From: Bacteroidaceae bacterium
Lineage (GTDB): Bacteria > Bacteroidota > Bacteroidia > Bacteroidales > Bacteroidaceae
Assembly (NCBI GenBank): GCA_017529865.1
Contig: JAFXNA010000020.1
Location: 62,001 to 126,000 of the forward strand
Length of the DNA: 64,000 nucleotides
Direction: 5' to 3'
Below are positions 43,560 to 51,919 of this stretch, piece after piece. Every line of letters begins with the position of its first letter. Position 1 is the first letter of the stretch. The notes under the pieces are model-generated. The model was not told where the DNA came from. It saw only the letters and a list, made by a program, of their open reading frames with translations, and did not search any database. The position numbers and the translations under genes were made by a program.

Positions 43560-44324
43560 TTAGATGAATTCTGCAATTTGACTTTCCAGATACTCGTTCG
43601 TGATACGGAGTCTCAGGTCACCCTTTCGGGCAATAGAGATGGCTCCGTTCTCTTCGGACACCACGATGGCCAACGCATCACTCTGCTGTGAGATACCTAA
43701 GGCTGCTCGGTGGCGCAGACCCAATTCCTTTGGGATATTCATGTTGTGCGATACGGGAAGGATACATCCTGCCGCCTCAATGCGGTTATGACTGATAATC
43801 ATGGCGCCATCGTGCAACGGACTGTTCTTGAAGAAGATATTCTGGATGAGTTGGGTACTGATGAGGGCGTCAAGTCGCTCGCCAGACTTCACGATATCGG
43901 TCAGCGACATTGTCTTCTCGATGATGATCAACGCTCCGACTTTGTTCTTGCTCATTTGCTCACATGCCCATACGATTTTCATCACCGCAGGGTTCTCTTC
44001 TTGGCTCTTGTCCTTCTTCCGACGGAATATGCGGTAGAAGAAATTGAGTTTGCGCTGTGAACCGATGGTGAGGAAGAAACGGCGTATCTCTTCCTGGAAT
44101 AGGATGATGAGGGCAAGGACTCCTACGCTGACCAGTTTGTCGAAGATCGAACCCAAGAGCCGCATGTCGAACACTTGAGATACCAACATCCAGATGACAA
44201 TAAAGATCAGGATGCCATAGAACACATTGAGTGAGCCGGAGTCTTTCATCAGTCTGTACACATAGTACAGCAAGATGGCCACACATACAATATCGATAAT
44301 GTCTTTGATGCCGAATTCTAACAT
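43560..44324 (-). CDS. cdaA: Diadenylate cyclase CdaA
   Basis: 254 residues. Three N-terminal transmembrane segments (about 10-25, 33-50, 63-77) are followed by a DAC domain with the two family motifs HDGAMIIS (DGA at 172-174) and GLRHRAALG (RHR at 204-206). It makes cyclic di-AMP from two ATP at the inner membrane; c-di-AMP governs osmotic and cell-wall homeostasis in bacteria that have it. Located 7 bp after folP in the same direction. The length and domain order are normal. The regulators CdaR and GlmM are not in this window. Confidence 0.95.
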   Translation of the reverse strand: MLEFGIKDIIDIVCVAILLYYVYRLMKDSGSLNVFYGILIFIVIWMLVSQVFDMRLLGSIFDKLVSVGVLALIILFQEEIRRFFLTIGSQRKLNFFYRIFRRKKDKSQEENPAVMKIVWACEQMSKNKVGALIIIEKTMSLTDIVKSGERLDALISTQLIQNIFFKNSPLHDGAMIISHNRIEAAGCILPVSHNMNIPKELGLRHRAALGISQQSDALAIVVSEENGAISIARKGDLRLRITNEYLESQIAEFI

Positions 44325-44331
44325 TGAGGTA

Positions 44332-45153
44332 TTATTTTGTTGTCAGTTTTATGCATTCCATTGCTTCTCTCACTTCGTGAACCCTGAGGATATTGGCTCC
44401 TTTGGTCAGTGCGAGGGTATTCAGTACCGTAGTACCGTTGAGGGTTGCTTCGGGCGTGGTGTCGAGCAACTTATAAATCATGCTTTTATGCGACACCCCA
44501 ACCAAGATGGGTAACTCCAGCATTTGGAGGGCATCCAGCTTGTTCAGCAGTTCGTAGTTCTCGTCGAGCGTCTTATTGAATCCGAATCCGGGGTCGAGGA
44601 TGATGTCTTTTGCGCCTCGATCACGCAGTTGCTGAACCCTGTCGGCAAAGAACATTAAAGCCTGTCGACAAATATCTACGTCATTGTTGCGGGGTTCGTT
44701 GAAGGTCAGGATATAAGGTACACCTTCCTTTGCAACGACATCATACATCGCACCATTACCACCTGAAATGTCGTTGATGATTTGTACGCCATACTCATGA
44801 ATACACCATTCCGCAATATCGGCACGGAAGGTGTCAACCGATACCACACACTTGGGAAACGTGTTGCGTACGATGTCCAAAGCTGCAGTCAGTCGGGATT
44901 GTTCGGTAGCTGCGTCTGCGAATTCACTGTTCGGACGTGTTGAACAACCTCCGATGTCAATGATCGTTGCTCCTTCGTCCAGCATCGTACTGACTTGCTG
45001 GGTGACGGCCTCTGCAAACGAGGAATCAATAGGGGAGATGCTGGTGTAGAACGAGTCGGGCGTCACGTTGACAATCCCCATCACACAGGGTGACGAGAGG
45101 TCTGTCAACCGACCGCCTACATTGATGGTATATGGAACACATTTGCTATTCAT
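44332..45153 (-). CDS. folP: Dihydropteroate synthase
   Basis: 273 residues. Motifs of DHPS in order: MGIVNVTPDSFY (pterin site), DIGGCSTRP, NDISGGNGAMYD, LDPGFGFNKT and LVGVSHKSMIY. It joins para-aminobenzoate to 6-hydroxymethyl-dihydropterin diphosphate in folate synthesis, in the cytoplasm, and is the target of sulfonamides. First gene of the operon that continues to cdaA. A -7 box TATCTTTG lies about 40 bp upstream. Confidence 0.97.
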   Translation of the reverse strand: MNSKCVPYTINVGGRLTDLSSPCVMGIVNVTPDSFYTSISPIDSSFAEAVTQQVSTMLDEGATIIDIGGCSTRPNSEFADAATEQSRLTAALDIVRNTFPKCVVSVDTFRADIAEWCIHEYGVQIINDISGGNGAMYDVVAKEGVPYILTFNEPRNNDVDICRQALMFFADRVQQLRDRGAKDIILDPGFGFNKTLDENYELLNKLDALQMLELPILVGVSHKSMIYKLLDTTPEATLNGTTVLNTLALTKGANILRVHEVREAMECIKLTTK

Positions 45154-45190
45154 TACCTATGATTTTAATTTTTATACACCATATTTGCTG

Positions 45191-45198
45191 CAAAGATA
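45191..45198 (-). promoter_or_regulatory. -7 promoter box of the folP-cdaA operon
   Basis: TATCTTTG on the minus strand (CAAAGATA on plus), 37 bp from the folP start. The -33 region falls inside the heptamer repeat at 45205-45239. Confidence 0.65.
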
Positions 45199-45204
45199 AG
45201 AAAT

Positions 45205-45239
45205 AATTGACAATTGACAATTGATAAATGATAATTATT
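45205..45239. repeat. 7-bp tandem repeat between the folP and murF promoters
   Basis: AATTGAC, AATTGAC, AATTGAT, AAATGAT, AATTATT. It covers the -33 regions of both divergent promoters. Confidence 0.75.
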
Positions 45240-45242
45240 TAT

Positions 45243-45250
45243 TAACTTTG
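45243..45250 (+). promoter_or_regulatory. -7 promoter box of murF
   Basis: TAACTTTG, matching TAnnTTTG, 49 bp before the murF ATG. Confidence 0.6.
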
Positions 45251-45299
45251 CACCAAAGCTAATTGAAATGATGCATAATGCGTTATAAATGATGAAATA

Positions 45300-46583
45300 A
45301 TGATACAAATAGACGAGTTATATAATTTGTTCCTTCAGCATCCGCAAGTGACGACCGATAGCCGGGATTGTCCTGTGGGCTCTATCTTTTTTGCGCTGAA
45401 GGGGGAGAGTTTTGATGGAAATGCATACGCGAAGCAAGCGCTCGACAGCGGTTGCAGTTATGCTGTGGTGGACGAACCCGACTTTGCCGATCCTATTGAT
45501 AAACGGTATTTGTTGGTGGATGATGTATTAACAACGCTGCAACAATTGGCCAACCATCATCGTCGTCAATTGGGAACAACCATTATCGGTGTGACTGGTA
45601 CGAACGGAAAAACCACCACCAAAGAGTTGATTTCTGCGGTGTTGTCCAAAAAATACCAGGTGCTCTACACGCAAGGGAATTTTAATAATCATATAGGCGT
45701 TCCGAAAACACTTTTGAGGTTGACACGTCAGCATGAAATCGCTGTGATTGAGATGGGGGCGAACCATCCGGGAGAAATCAAAACGCTGGTCAATATCGTG
45801 GAGCCTGACTACGGAATCATCACCAATGTCGGAAAAGCACATTTGTTAGGATTCGGTTCCTTCGAAGGGGTGATCCGTACCAAAGGGGAATTGTACGATT
45901 TCCTGCGCGAGCATAACGGAAAGGTGTTCATTAATGAGAACAACCCTCATTTGATGCGGATTGCTGAAGGATTGGAACAGATTCCGTATGGTAATAACGG
46001 AGAGCTAATTGACTGCAGTCCTTACCTGCGTTTCAGCTACAGAACATCGACTGTACAGACCCAATTGATTGGAGCATATAACCTTGACAATGCCTTAGCT
46101 GCAGCATGTGTCGGACAGTATTTCGAAGTCAGCGAAGAAGATATCTGTGCGGCTCTGAGTGAATATAAGCCGACCAACAACCGCTCACAACTTGTGAAGA
46201 CAGCCCACAATACCTTGATTGTCGATGCTTACAATGCGAACCCAACCAGTATGAAAGCAGCTATCGACAACTTCCGTAAGATGACCATGCCCAACAAGAT
46301 GCTGATTGTGGGTGATATGAAGGAACTGGGTGAGGCCAGTCATGAGGAACATGTGAAAGTCCTCCAGCAAATTTACAAGAGCGCCTTCCAACTTGTATGG
46401 CTTGTGGGCGAGGAGTTCTGGAAAGCTACAGTCGATATACCCGATTATTCCTCATCGTTCATCTTCTTCAACAACGTAGACGAGGTGAAACAAGCACTTG
46501 AAAAGATGAAAATCGAAGGACGTACCATCCTCATCAAGGGGTCGAACTCGATGAAACTATACACCTTAGTGGACTGCCTATAG
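45300..46583 (+). CDS. murF: UDP-N-acetylmuramoyl-tripeptide:D-Ala-D-Ala ligase
   Basis: 427 residues. Mur-ligase ATP-binding loop VTGTNGKTTTKEL (98-110), AVIEMGANHPGEI, the central-domain IITNVGKAHLLGFGS and C-terminal VDAYNANPTSMKAA, all typical of MurF rather than the other Mur ligases. N-terminal VTTDSRDCPVGSIFFAL binds the uridine part. Cytoplasmic step that adds D-Ala-D-Ala to the peptidoglycan precursor. Length normal. Transcribed divergently from folP and followed by an A/T-rich gap and a tRNA gene. Confidence 0.96.
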   Translation: MIQIDELYNLFLQHPQVTTDSRDCPVGSIFFALKGESFDGNAYAKQALDSGCSYAVVDEPDFADPIDKRYLLVDDVLTTLQQLANHHRRQLGTTIIGVTGTNGKTTTKELISAVLSKKYQVLYTQGNFNNHIGVPKTLLRLTRQHEIAVIEMGANHPGEIKTLVNIVEPDYGIITNVGKAHLLGFGSFEGVIRTKGELYDFLREHNGKVFINENNPHLMRIAEGLEQIPYGNNGELIDCSPYLRFSYRTSTVQTQLIGAYNLDNALAAACVGQYFEVSEEDICAALSEYKPTNNRSQLVKTAHNTLIVDAYNANPTSMKAAIDNFRKMTMPNKMLIVGDMKELGEASHEEHVKVLQQIYKSAFQLVWLVGEEFWKATVDIPDYSSSFIFFNNVDEVKQALEKMKIEGRTILIKGSNSMKLYTLVDCL

Positions 46584-46643
46584 TTAAATGTAAAAATTAA
46601 AAAATGTAATAATTAAAGGATTAAAAAATAAAAAATCGAAGAA

Positions 46644-46678
46644 AAACTGTAAACTGTAAACTGTAAACTGTAAACTTT
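46644..46678. repeat. 7-bp tandem repeat upstream of tRNA-Leu promoter
   Basis: Four perfect AAACTGT units and a variant AAACTTT, ending three bases before the -7 box at 46682. Confidence 0.85.
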
Positions 46679-46681
46679 TTG

Positions 46682-46689
46682 TATCTTTG
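46682..46689 (+). promoter_or_regulatory. -7 promoter box, probably for tRNA-Leu
   Basis: TATCTTTG, fitting TAnnTTTG, 110 bp upstream of the tRNA. The -33 position falls within the AAACTGT repeats, and no TTTG is present there. Confidence 0.45.
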
Positions 46690-46798
46690 CAGCCGCAAAT
46701 CAATTCAGCATTATAATTATGCATTATAAATTATGAAACTTTAGTTCGCCGACAGGCAAACGAGTAAACTCGACGTTAGTCAATTATGCATTATTAAA

Positions 46799-46880
46799 GC
46801 GCTTGTGGTGGAATTGGTAGACACGTCAGACTTAGGATCTGGTGCTTCACAGCGTGTAGGTTCGAGTCCTATCAGGCGCA
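46799..46880 (+). tRNA. tRNA-Leu (anticodon UAG)
   Basis: Acceptor strands GCGCTTG and CAGGCGC pair over 7 bp with discriminator A at 46880. The D-arm contains GAATTGGTAGAC, the anticodon loop CTTAGGA gives anticodon TAG, a long variable arm (GGTGCTTCACAGCGTG) marks a class II tRNA, and the T-arm is TAGGTTCGAGTCCTA. CCA is not encoded. It decodes CUN-type leucine codons. No integrase or att-like duplication was seen at its 3' end. Confidence 0.95.
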
Positions 46881-46932
46881 CTTCACAAATCAGGAGGTCA
46901 TGTGGCCTCCTGATTTTGTTTACTCTCCCCAT

Positions 46933-46974
46933 CTTCACGCTTTTCTCTTCACGCTTCACTCTTCACTCTTCACG
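46933..46974. repeat. 7-bp tandem repeat spanning the stop of the C-S lyase gene
   Basis: CTTCACG, CTTTTCT, CTTCACG, CTTCACT, CTTCACT, CTTCACG. The minus-strand stop codon at 46956-46958 lies inside it, so the last residues (RSVKSEE) are repeat encoded. Confidence 0.8.
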
Positions 46975-48155
46975 CTCCTTATCGCTTCCTCCAACTGCCT
47001 CATCGCCTGTCTGAGCATACTGCGCGGACACCCCACATTCATTCGCATACATCCGCGTCCTTCGATGCCGAACATCTCTCCGTCGTTCAAGGCCAGATGG
47101 GCATGATTGATGAAGAGGTCGAGCAACTGCTTATGATTCAGATTGAGAGCACGGCAGTCGAGCCACATCAGGTAACTGGCTTGTGGACGGATGGGGTTGA
47201 TTTGTGGAATATGCTCGTGGCAATAGTCGATGACGAAGTTGATGTTCCCTTCGAGATACGCCAACATCTCTTTGCGCCAGGATTCACCATGCTCAAAAGC
47301 CGCCATCGTAGCAATCGGGGCAAACAGGTGTTCCTCGTTGAGCTCACAGGCGGCCATCCAACCATAGAACTTCTGTCGCAGGTCATCGTTTGGCACAACG
47401 GCCCATGAACTGACGATACCTGCAATGTTGAAGGTCTTCGATGGAGCAGAGAAAGTGATGGAGCAGTTGGCAGCCTCCTCACTGACAGAGGCGAAGGGGA
47501 TATGTTTGTGACCGAACAGCGCCATATCGCAATGAATCTCATCGCTGATGACAATCAGGTTGTGGGTTGCAGCGAAATGAGCCAGTCGTCGTAATGTCTC
47601 TTCCGGCCATGTGATGCCCACAGGATTATGAGGATTGGCAAGAATCAGGATACGGCAGTCCTCGTCGCATACCTGTTCCAGCTGCTCGAAATCCATATCG
47701 TAGCCAACCAACTTTCCGTCCTTCACGATTTCTTTCAACGGATTCCATACCACCGTACGTTTGCAACCGCGTGGAGTGAGGTAGAATGGGTGGTAGATAG
47801 GGGGTTGGACGATGATTTTATCCGTTTCTTTCGTCAGGGCATAAATCGCCATACCGATACCCTTCACGATACCGGGGATGTAGCAAATCCAGTCCTCACG
47901 CACCTCCCACTGATGGTGGTCACGTATCCATTTGCTGATACACGCCCAATAGTTAGCAGGCGTCTTGGTATATCCGAACAGCGAATGCTCCATACGCAGT
48001 TTCAAGGCATCGGTGATAAACGAAGGAGTCTCCCATTCCATGTCGGCAATCCATAAGGGAATCAGGTCCGTCCGTCCGAAATCCCTCAGTAAATCAGCAT
48101 GCTTGATATCGCCACTACCTGTCCGGTCAATGATTTTGTCAAAGTCGTACGTCAT
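46956..48155 (-). CDS. PLP-dependent C-S lyase, PatB/MalY-type aminotransferase
   Basis: 399 residues, fold-type I PLP enzyme. DLIPLWIADMEWETP at the start is the usual opening of the MalY/PatB group. ANPHNPVGITW, VISDEIHCDMAL (Asp205) and SAPSKTFNIAG (PLP-binding Lys240) form the cofactor site. Known members cleave cystathionine or cysteine conjugates to pyruvate, ammonia and a thiol (cystathionine beta-lyase activity); exact substrate here is not determined. Cytoplasmic. Its promoter at 48176-48206 is a good TTTG-N19-TATCTTTG. The C-terminal seven residues derive from a heptamer repeat. Confidence 0.92.
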   Translation of the reverse strand: MTYDFDKIIDRTGSGDIKHADLLRDFGRTDLIPLWIADMEWETPSFITDALKLRMEHSLFGYTKTPANYWACISKWIRDHHQWEVREDWICYIPGIVKGIGMAIYALTKETDKIIVQPPIYHPFYLTPRGCKRTVVWNPLKEIVKDGKLVGYDMDFEQLEQVCDEDCRILILANPHNPVGITWPEETLRRLAHFAATHNLIVISDEIHCDMALFGHKHIPFASVSEEAANCSITFSAPSKTFNIAGIVSSWAVVPNDDLRQKFYGWMAACELNEEHLFAPIATMAAFEHGESWRKEMLAYLEGNINFVIDYCHEHIPQINPIRPQASYLMWLDCRALNLNHKQLLDLFINHAHLALNDGEMFGIEGRGCMRMNVGCPRSMLRQAMRQLEEAIRSVKSEE

Positions 48156-48175
48156 ACCTTTTCAGTTTTCTTCTG

Positions 48176-48206
48176 CAAAGATAGCAACAACCGAGCGAAT
48201 TACAAA
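48176..48206 (-). promoter_or_regulatory. Promoter of the C-S lyase gene
   Basis: On the minus strand TTTG (48206-48203), 19 bp, then TATCTTTG (48183-48176): a near-ideal Bacteroidota sigma-ABfr promoter, 21 bp from the ATG. Confidence 0.75.
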
Positions 48207-48371
48207 ATAAATTGCCAAGATTTTAATACTTACATTTTTACATTTTTGAATTTTTACATTTTTCTTCACTTCCGAGGTACATTTTATCTTCGAGCGCAGC
48301 TCAAAGTAGCGTTTTTCTTCATTCTGTAAATACATAATACTACTGAAGATAAGCAGAAAATGACCAAAATA

Positions 48372-48403
48372 TTTGTTGGTTTCAAAGAAAGATTGTATCT
48401 TTG
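48372..48403 (+). promoter_or_regulatory. Promoter of the MNT nucleotidyltransferase gene
   Basis: TTTG (48372-48375), 20 bp, then TATCTTTG (48396-48403). It overlaps the first codons of the longest possible frame, which is why the ATG at 48426 is preferred as start. Confidence 0.75.
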
Positions 48404-48425
48404 CGCCGCAAAGATATTAAAAAAG

Positions 48426-48797
48426 ATGGAAGCTAATCAAGATATTCGTTGGATTCAGCGGTACGCAAACTTTCACAAAGCATGTGGAACAATGAGGTTC
48501 GGACTTAGCGATAATGTGATTCGGGAACTACAAGAGATATTTCGCCGTCATGCAAACATCAAGAAAGTTCTCATTTTCGGCTCTCGGTCGAAAGGCAACT
48601 ATCGTAGCGGTTCGGATATCGACTTAGCTGTTATAGGCAACGACATCGACTATAACCAACTTCTTACTATCTCATGTGAAATAGATGAATTGGAACTGCT
48701 ATATTCCATAGATCTTCTTGATTACGGCAAAAAAGCAGGCACGCCCATTGGTGACCATATCGCCAGAGTGGGACAGGTTTTTTATGAAGCTGCATAA
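48426..48797 (+). CDS. MNT-type minimal nucleotidyltransferase with HEPN-like N-terminal stub
   Basis: 123 residues from the ATG at 48426. The core carries FGSRSKGNYRSGSDIDLAV, the GS...DxD catalytic motif of MNT/MntA-like nucleotidyltransferases, which in known HEPN/MNT pairs modify and silence a HEPN ribonuclease toxin. The first 20 or so residues (RWIQRYANFHKA) resemble the start of HI0074/HEPN partner proteins rather than an MNT domain, and an internal Met at 48492 (MRFGLSDNVIRELQEIF) is where a normal MNT protein would begin. No HEPN gene is adjacent. This looks like a deletion that fused the beginning of a HEPN gene to the MNT gene, leaving an orphan antitoxin-like protein. The promoter is intact. 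Confidence 0.85.
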   Translation: MEANQDIRWIQRYANFHKACGTMRFGLSDNVIRELQEIFRRHANIKKVLIFGSRSKGNYRSGSDIDLAVIGNDIDYNQLLTISCEIDELELLYSIDLLDYGKKAGTPIGDHIARVGQVFYEAA

Positions 48798-48823
48798 ATT
48801 CAAGTATTCGTATTATTAAGAAA

Positions 48824-48852
48824 GGTGCCCGAATATTGTAATCCAAGCACCC
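48824..48852 (-). terminator. Possible terminator between convergent genes
   Basis: On the minus strand GGGTGC, a 17-nt loop and GCACC followed by TTTCTTAAT. It lies 45 bp beyond the stop of the CotH gene. The stem is short and has an imperfect base. Confidence 0.35.
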
Positions 48853-48868
48853 TTAACACAGTTCAACA

Positions 48869-48888
48869 ACGTTCTAGATTAAGAACGT
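48869..48888. other. 7-bp hairpin between convergent genes
   Basis: ACGTTCT-AGATTA-AGAACGT, perfect stem, no T-run on either side. May help end transcripts or protect them from decay. Confidence 0.4.
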
Positions 48889-48895
48889 GAGTCTG

Positions 48896-51745
48896 TTACT
48901 TCACGAATACTTTTTCCCCTCCAACAATATTCAATCCCTTCTGCAGCGTCTTGATGCGCTGACCTTGTAGGTTGTAGAATCCGCTTTTCACGCTCCTCTC
49001 TTCACTCTTCACGCTTATTTCCTCAATGTCAGTCAGTTCCACTATGCTGTCATAAGTAGTTGCCATGTTCTGGGTTCCTATGGTGGGATGGTAGAATGTC
49101 CGACAACTGCTTCCTCCATCGGGGTATCTTCCTACTGTTTCCTTCGACGAATGTGTGTTGTAGCGCATAGAATCCTTCCATCTTCCATTTGCTGATAGCA
49201 GAATCAGGGTATTGTTATCTGCATTTTTCAGTTTAAAAGGCAGGTGCAACTCAGACACTGATGATTTGCCGTCACACCATATCATCAGGTGCCCATTGGG
49301 TCGTATTACAGTACTAATTCCCTTTGCGGCATCGATTTGATATTTTGTTGGATTCTGCTCTTCATTGCTAAAGAACCATTGAGATACATCAAGAGGTTCC
49401 TGTCCTCGGTTATATAATTCTATCCAATCTGCTCGTTTACCATATTCGTTCACATAGATGTCGTTTGCCGCACTGACCTCATTGATGCAGAGGGGCGAGA
49501 GGTCGCAATCTGTCGCGCTGTCGTAAACCGCCGTATAGGTACCGTCCTTCGTAATATGACATTCCTTCTCATAGGTCAGCCATCTGCCTTGCTGGTCTTT
49601 CCATCCCATGAAACCAATGCCTTCAGCTGCATTTGTCGTCACAACTTCAGATCCGAACAGCACACCAGAGAACTTGTTGAAAGGCACATCCATACCCTCA
49701 ATCAGAATCTTTGCGAATGAATTGTTGGTATTAATGTTCACATTGATGCCATTTGAAAGTTTGTATGCTTTCATCAGTGATTCGATGCGTGCCTCGCGAT
49801 AGGACTGTCCCCACATCTCATTTTGCATTTTGCTGTATGTCGCAGCAGTAGAACGATTGTCAAATGACAATGCTATCTTCACTAAGTCACAAATGCTGTC
49901 GGCTATATGCAGACATCGCTCTGGAGTATATATACTTCCATGTAGAATACAGTATGCCGCCACAAATTGTTTGCGGAATTGTTTGTTGCGTTTCAGGTTG
50001 TTATAGAGTTCCAATACCTCATTCGTTATGACACCGTTGATGGTTTCTACATTGTTGGTTCGCTCCCATGTTAGATCTTGGTCAAAGAAGATGAAATGGA
50101 ATTTGCCATCCTCCCATGTACGATACCCCTTCACGTTGTTGCCATTCAGAAGCCAGTCATAACTACCTGTATAGCAAATAGTTGCCATATAGCGCACAAA
50201 CTCTTCGATATCCAATAGTTCTGCTACATGTGCATAGCCCTCATCACTGTCAGCGTGTTTCGACAGGTCTATCAGTCTGTCAAACGCCTCACGAGTACCT
50301 CCTTTCTGATGATAGATGCCGCTGCTATATTCAAATCCATCAATCTCGTCATTATCGTATCCGTAGTTGGCAGCACCATGAAAGCGATTGTTTGGCTCCC
50401 GCACATTCATCATGGCTAAGTATTTCCCGTTGATAAACACATGTACAGGCTGATACTCCTGTGCATCCACATAAAATCCGCTTGTCGTCAATACCTGCTG
50501 GGTAATTGCATCCTTGATTCGGGGACCTCCATCCGTCCTGTTATTATTCCCTCCATTGCGTATCAGCAACTGCTTATACTCCTGATAGGGCTTGTTTTTA
50601 AACAAACGATAGTCGAAATGACCATTCCCGTCATACAGTTTCTTGGCCTGTACTTTAAACGAAGCTGGCTTAAAATGACGGCTATATCCACCGGCTATCT
50701 CAAAACTTGTCTCCTGATTGATGACCATCTTACCATCTGCTGTCAGATACTCGAAGTTAACAGGTCGTTCCCAGTCCATATTGAGGTTGGATTTTCCCGT
50801 TGAACCTCGTCCTGTTATGCCGTTCTTGCCATCCACATAACAACCTATCATATTGTCATAGAGATTTCGTTGGTCTGTGGTAACCGCAACGATGGGAAGA
50901 TAATAGTTCCTGTCCTTGTAGATATAGGTACGTGTGACCACACCACTTGGTAGTTTGTCGTCAGCAAACAACCGAAGGCGCAATACGGTGGTCTGTGAGA
51001 CAGGGAAAAGACCGTCAGTACTTGTTTTTCCGTTCGTGAGTGTTGGGGTACTGCCATCCGTTGTGTAGCGGAGAGTCGTTCCTGAAGGTATCTGCACATG
51101 CACATCGAATCCTGACGTGAAGAGTCTTGAATCATAGTCAACTTCTGGAGCTGGCAAACAATCCTCTGCGTAATGACCCGCATTAGGCTCTCCAGGAGTT
51201 GGCATACCACAATACTGCCATTCATTATTCCCCAATCTCATTCTTGCAAAGCTGCAACGAGGAACAGACGCAGGATAGGTGATAGCCACATCCACCTCAT
51301 GACTATTCTTTGACAGATAGATTGTGCCACCTTTCCTATTCAACTTGAACCTCACTTGCTTTGCTGCATCGGGACCATATTCGCCATTAGCAGCGTTATG
51401 GTCAAAGAAGATACATTCGTAACATCCAGGATTCAAGGCACCATAGCCCGTCAGCTGATGTTTCGTCAGATTCATGATATCATCGCTTATATGCCATCCA
51501 TTCAATGAAACGGCCGTGGCAGTTGGATTGTACAACTCTACCCAACCACCATAGTTATATGAGTAGTCAATGGTCTGGTCAATATTGGCGACACATACCT
51601 CCGTAATAAGAAATGAATTGTCACCTCCTCCCTTTTGCTGAGCCTGCATGTGTACTCCCATCATAAGGAACAACAGCATTAGCATCCTCATAAATCCCTT
51701 CTTCTGTACGAAATATCGTTGCATATAATTTCTGTTTTTAGTCAT
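48896..51745 (-). CDS. Secreted CotH-kinase/lamin-tail domain protein
   Basis: 949 residues. Signal peptide region LMLLFLMMGVHMQAQQ. Domains in order: lamin-tail-like (about 43-165; LITEVCVANID, GGWVELYNPTATAVSLNGW), a CHB_HEX_C-like stretch (about 195-272; LRYTTDGSTPTLTNG), a CotH kinase-like domain (about 285-640; GGYSRHFKPASFKVQAK, KFHFIFFDQDLTWE), a second lamin-tail domain (about 755-870; CINEVSAANDI, DWIELYNRG) and a C-terminal sorting-like tail (FYNLQGQRIKTLQKGLNIV). CotH domains are atypical protein kinases in spore coats and in secreted bacterial proteins; activity here is unproven. It shares tail and upstream control region with the LRR protein at 52183-56751. A heptamer repeat encodes the SVKSEERSVKSG linker before the tail. 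Confidence 0.88.
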   Translation of the reverse strand: MTKNRNYMQRYFVQKKGFMRMLMLLFLMMGVHMQAQQKGGGDNSFLITEVCVANIDQTIDYSYNYGGWVELYNPTATAVSLNGWHISDDIMNLTKHQLTGYGALNPGCYECIFFDHNAANGEYGPDAAKQVRFKLNRKGGTIYLSKNSHEVDVAITYPASVPRCSFARMRLGNNEWQYCGMPTPGEPNAGHYAEDCLPAPEVDYDSRLFTSGFDVHVQIPSGTTLRYTTDGSTPTLTNGKTSTDGLFPVSQTTVLRLRLFADDKLPSGVVTRTYIYKDRNYYLPIVAVTTDQRNLYDNMIGCYVDGKNGITGRGSTGKSNLNMDWERPVNFEYLTADGKMVINQETSFEIAGGYSRHFKPASFKVQAKKLYDGNGHFDYRLFKNKPYQEYKQLLIRNGGNNNRTDGGPRIKDAITQQVLTTSGFYVDAQEYQPVHVFINGKYLAMMNVREPNNRFHGAANYGYDNDEIDGFEYSSGIYHQKGGTREAFDRLIDLSKHADSDEGYAHVAELLDIEEFVRYMATICYTGSYDWLLNGNNVKGYRTWEDGKFHFIFFDQDLTWERTNNVETINGVITNEVLELYNNLKRNKQFRKQFVAAYCILHGSIYTPERCLHIADSICDLVKIALSFDNRSTAATYSKMQNEMWGQSYREARIESLMKAYKLSNGINVNINTNNSFAKILIEGMDVPFNKFSGVLFGSEVVTTNAAEGIGFMGWKDQQGRWLTYEKECHITKDGTYTAVYDSATDCDLSPLCINEVSAANDIYVNEYGKRADWIELYNRGQEPLDVSQWFFSNEEQNPTKYQIDAAKGISTVIRPNGHLMIWCDGKSSVSELHLPFKLKNADNNTLILLSANGRWKDSMRYNTHSSKETVGRYPDGGSSCRTFYHPTIGTQNMATTYDSIVELTDIEEISVKSEERSVKSGFYNLQGQRIKTLQKGLNIVGGEKVFVK
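48986..49020. repeat. 7-bp tandem repeat before the CotH protein tail
   Basis: TTTCACG, CTCCTCT, CTTCACT, CTTCACG, CTTATTT within the coding sequence, same family as 46933-46974. Confidence 0.75.
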
Positions 51746-51887
51746 TAAATATTATTGATTAGCGCTCTCAAAGTTTCTCTATTATAAACACTTCATTCCT
51801 CACGTATTTTTACGGGAATCAACAACTATTTTCGTTTGCATGTATGCCCAAGAAACAAAACGGATGTAACTTTGGGATTTTGCACTG

Positions 51888-51895
51888 CAAAGTTA
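51888..51895 (-). promoter_or_regulatory. -7 promoter box of the CotH gene
   Basis: TAACTTTG on the minus strand (CAAAGTTA on plus), identical to the box of the LRR gene at 56769-56776. The leader to the ATG at 51745 is about 130 nt. Confidence 0.6.
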
Positions 51896-51919
51896 CAACA
51901 ATATTTATAAAGGAAAAAG

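Noticed and set aside
46799..46955. Integration site at the tRNA-Leu 3' end
   Set aside because: No integrase gene and no second copy of the tRNA 3' end found in the window.
46805..47014. Small plus-strand open frame over tRNA-Leu
   Set aside because: It lies across the tRNA and the heptamer repeat; the tRNA cloverleaf is complete.
48360..48425. Upstream start for the MNT protein at 48360
   Set aside because: The TTTG-N20-TATCTTTG promoter lies within that segment, so the first 22 codons would be upstream of or at the transcript start.
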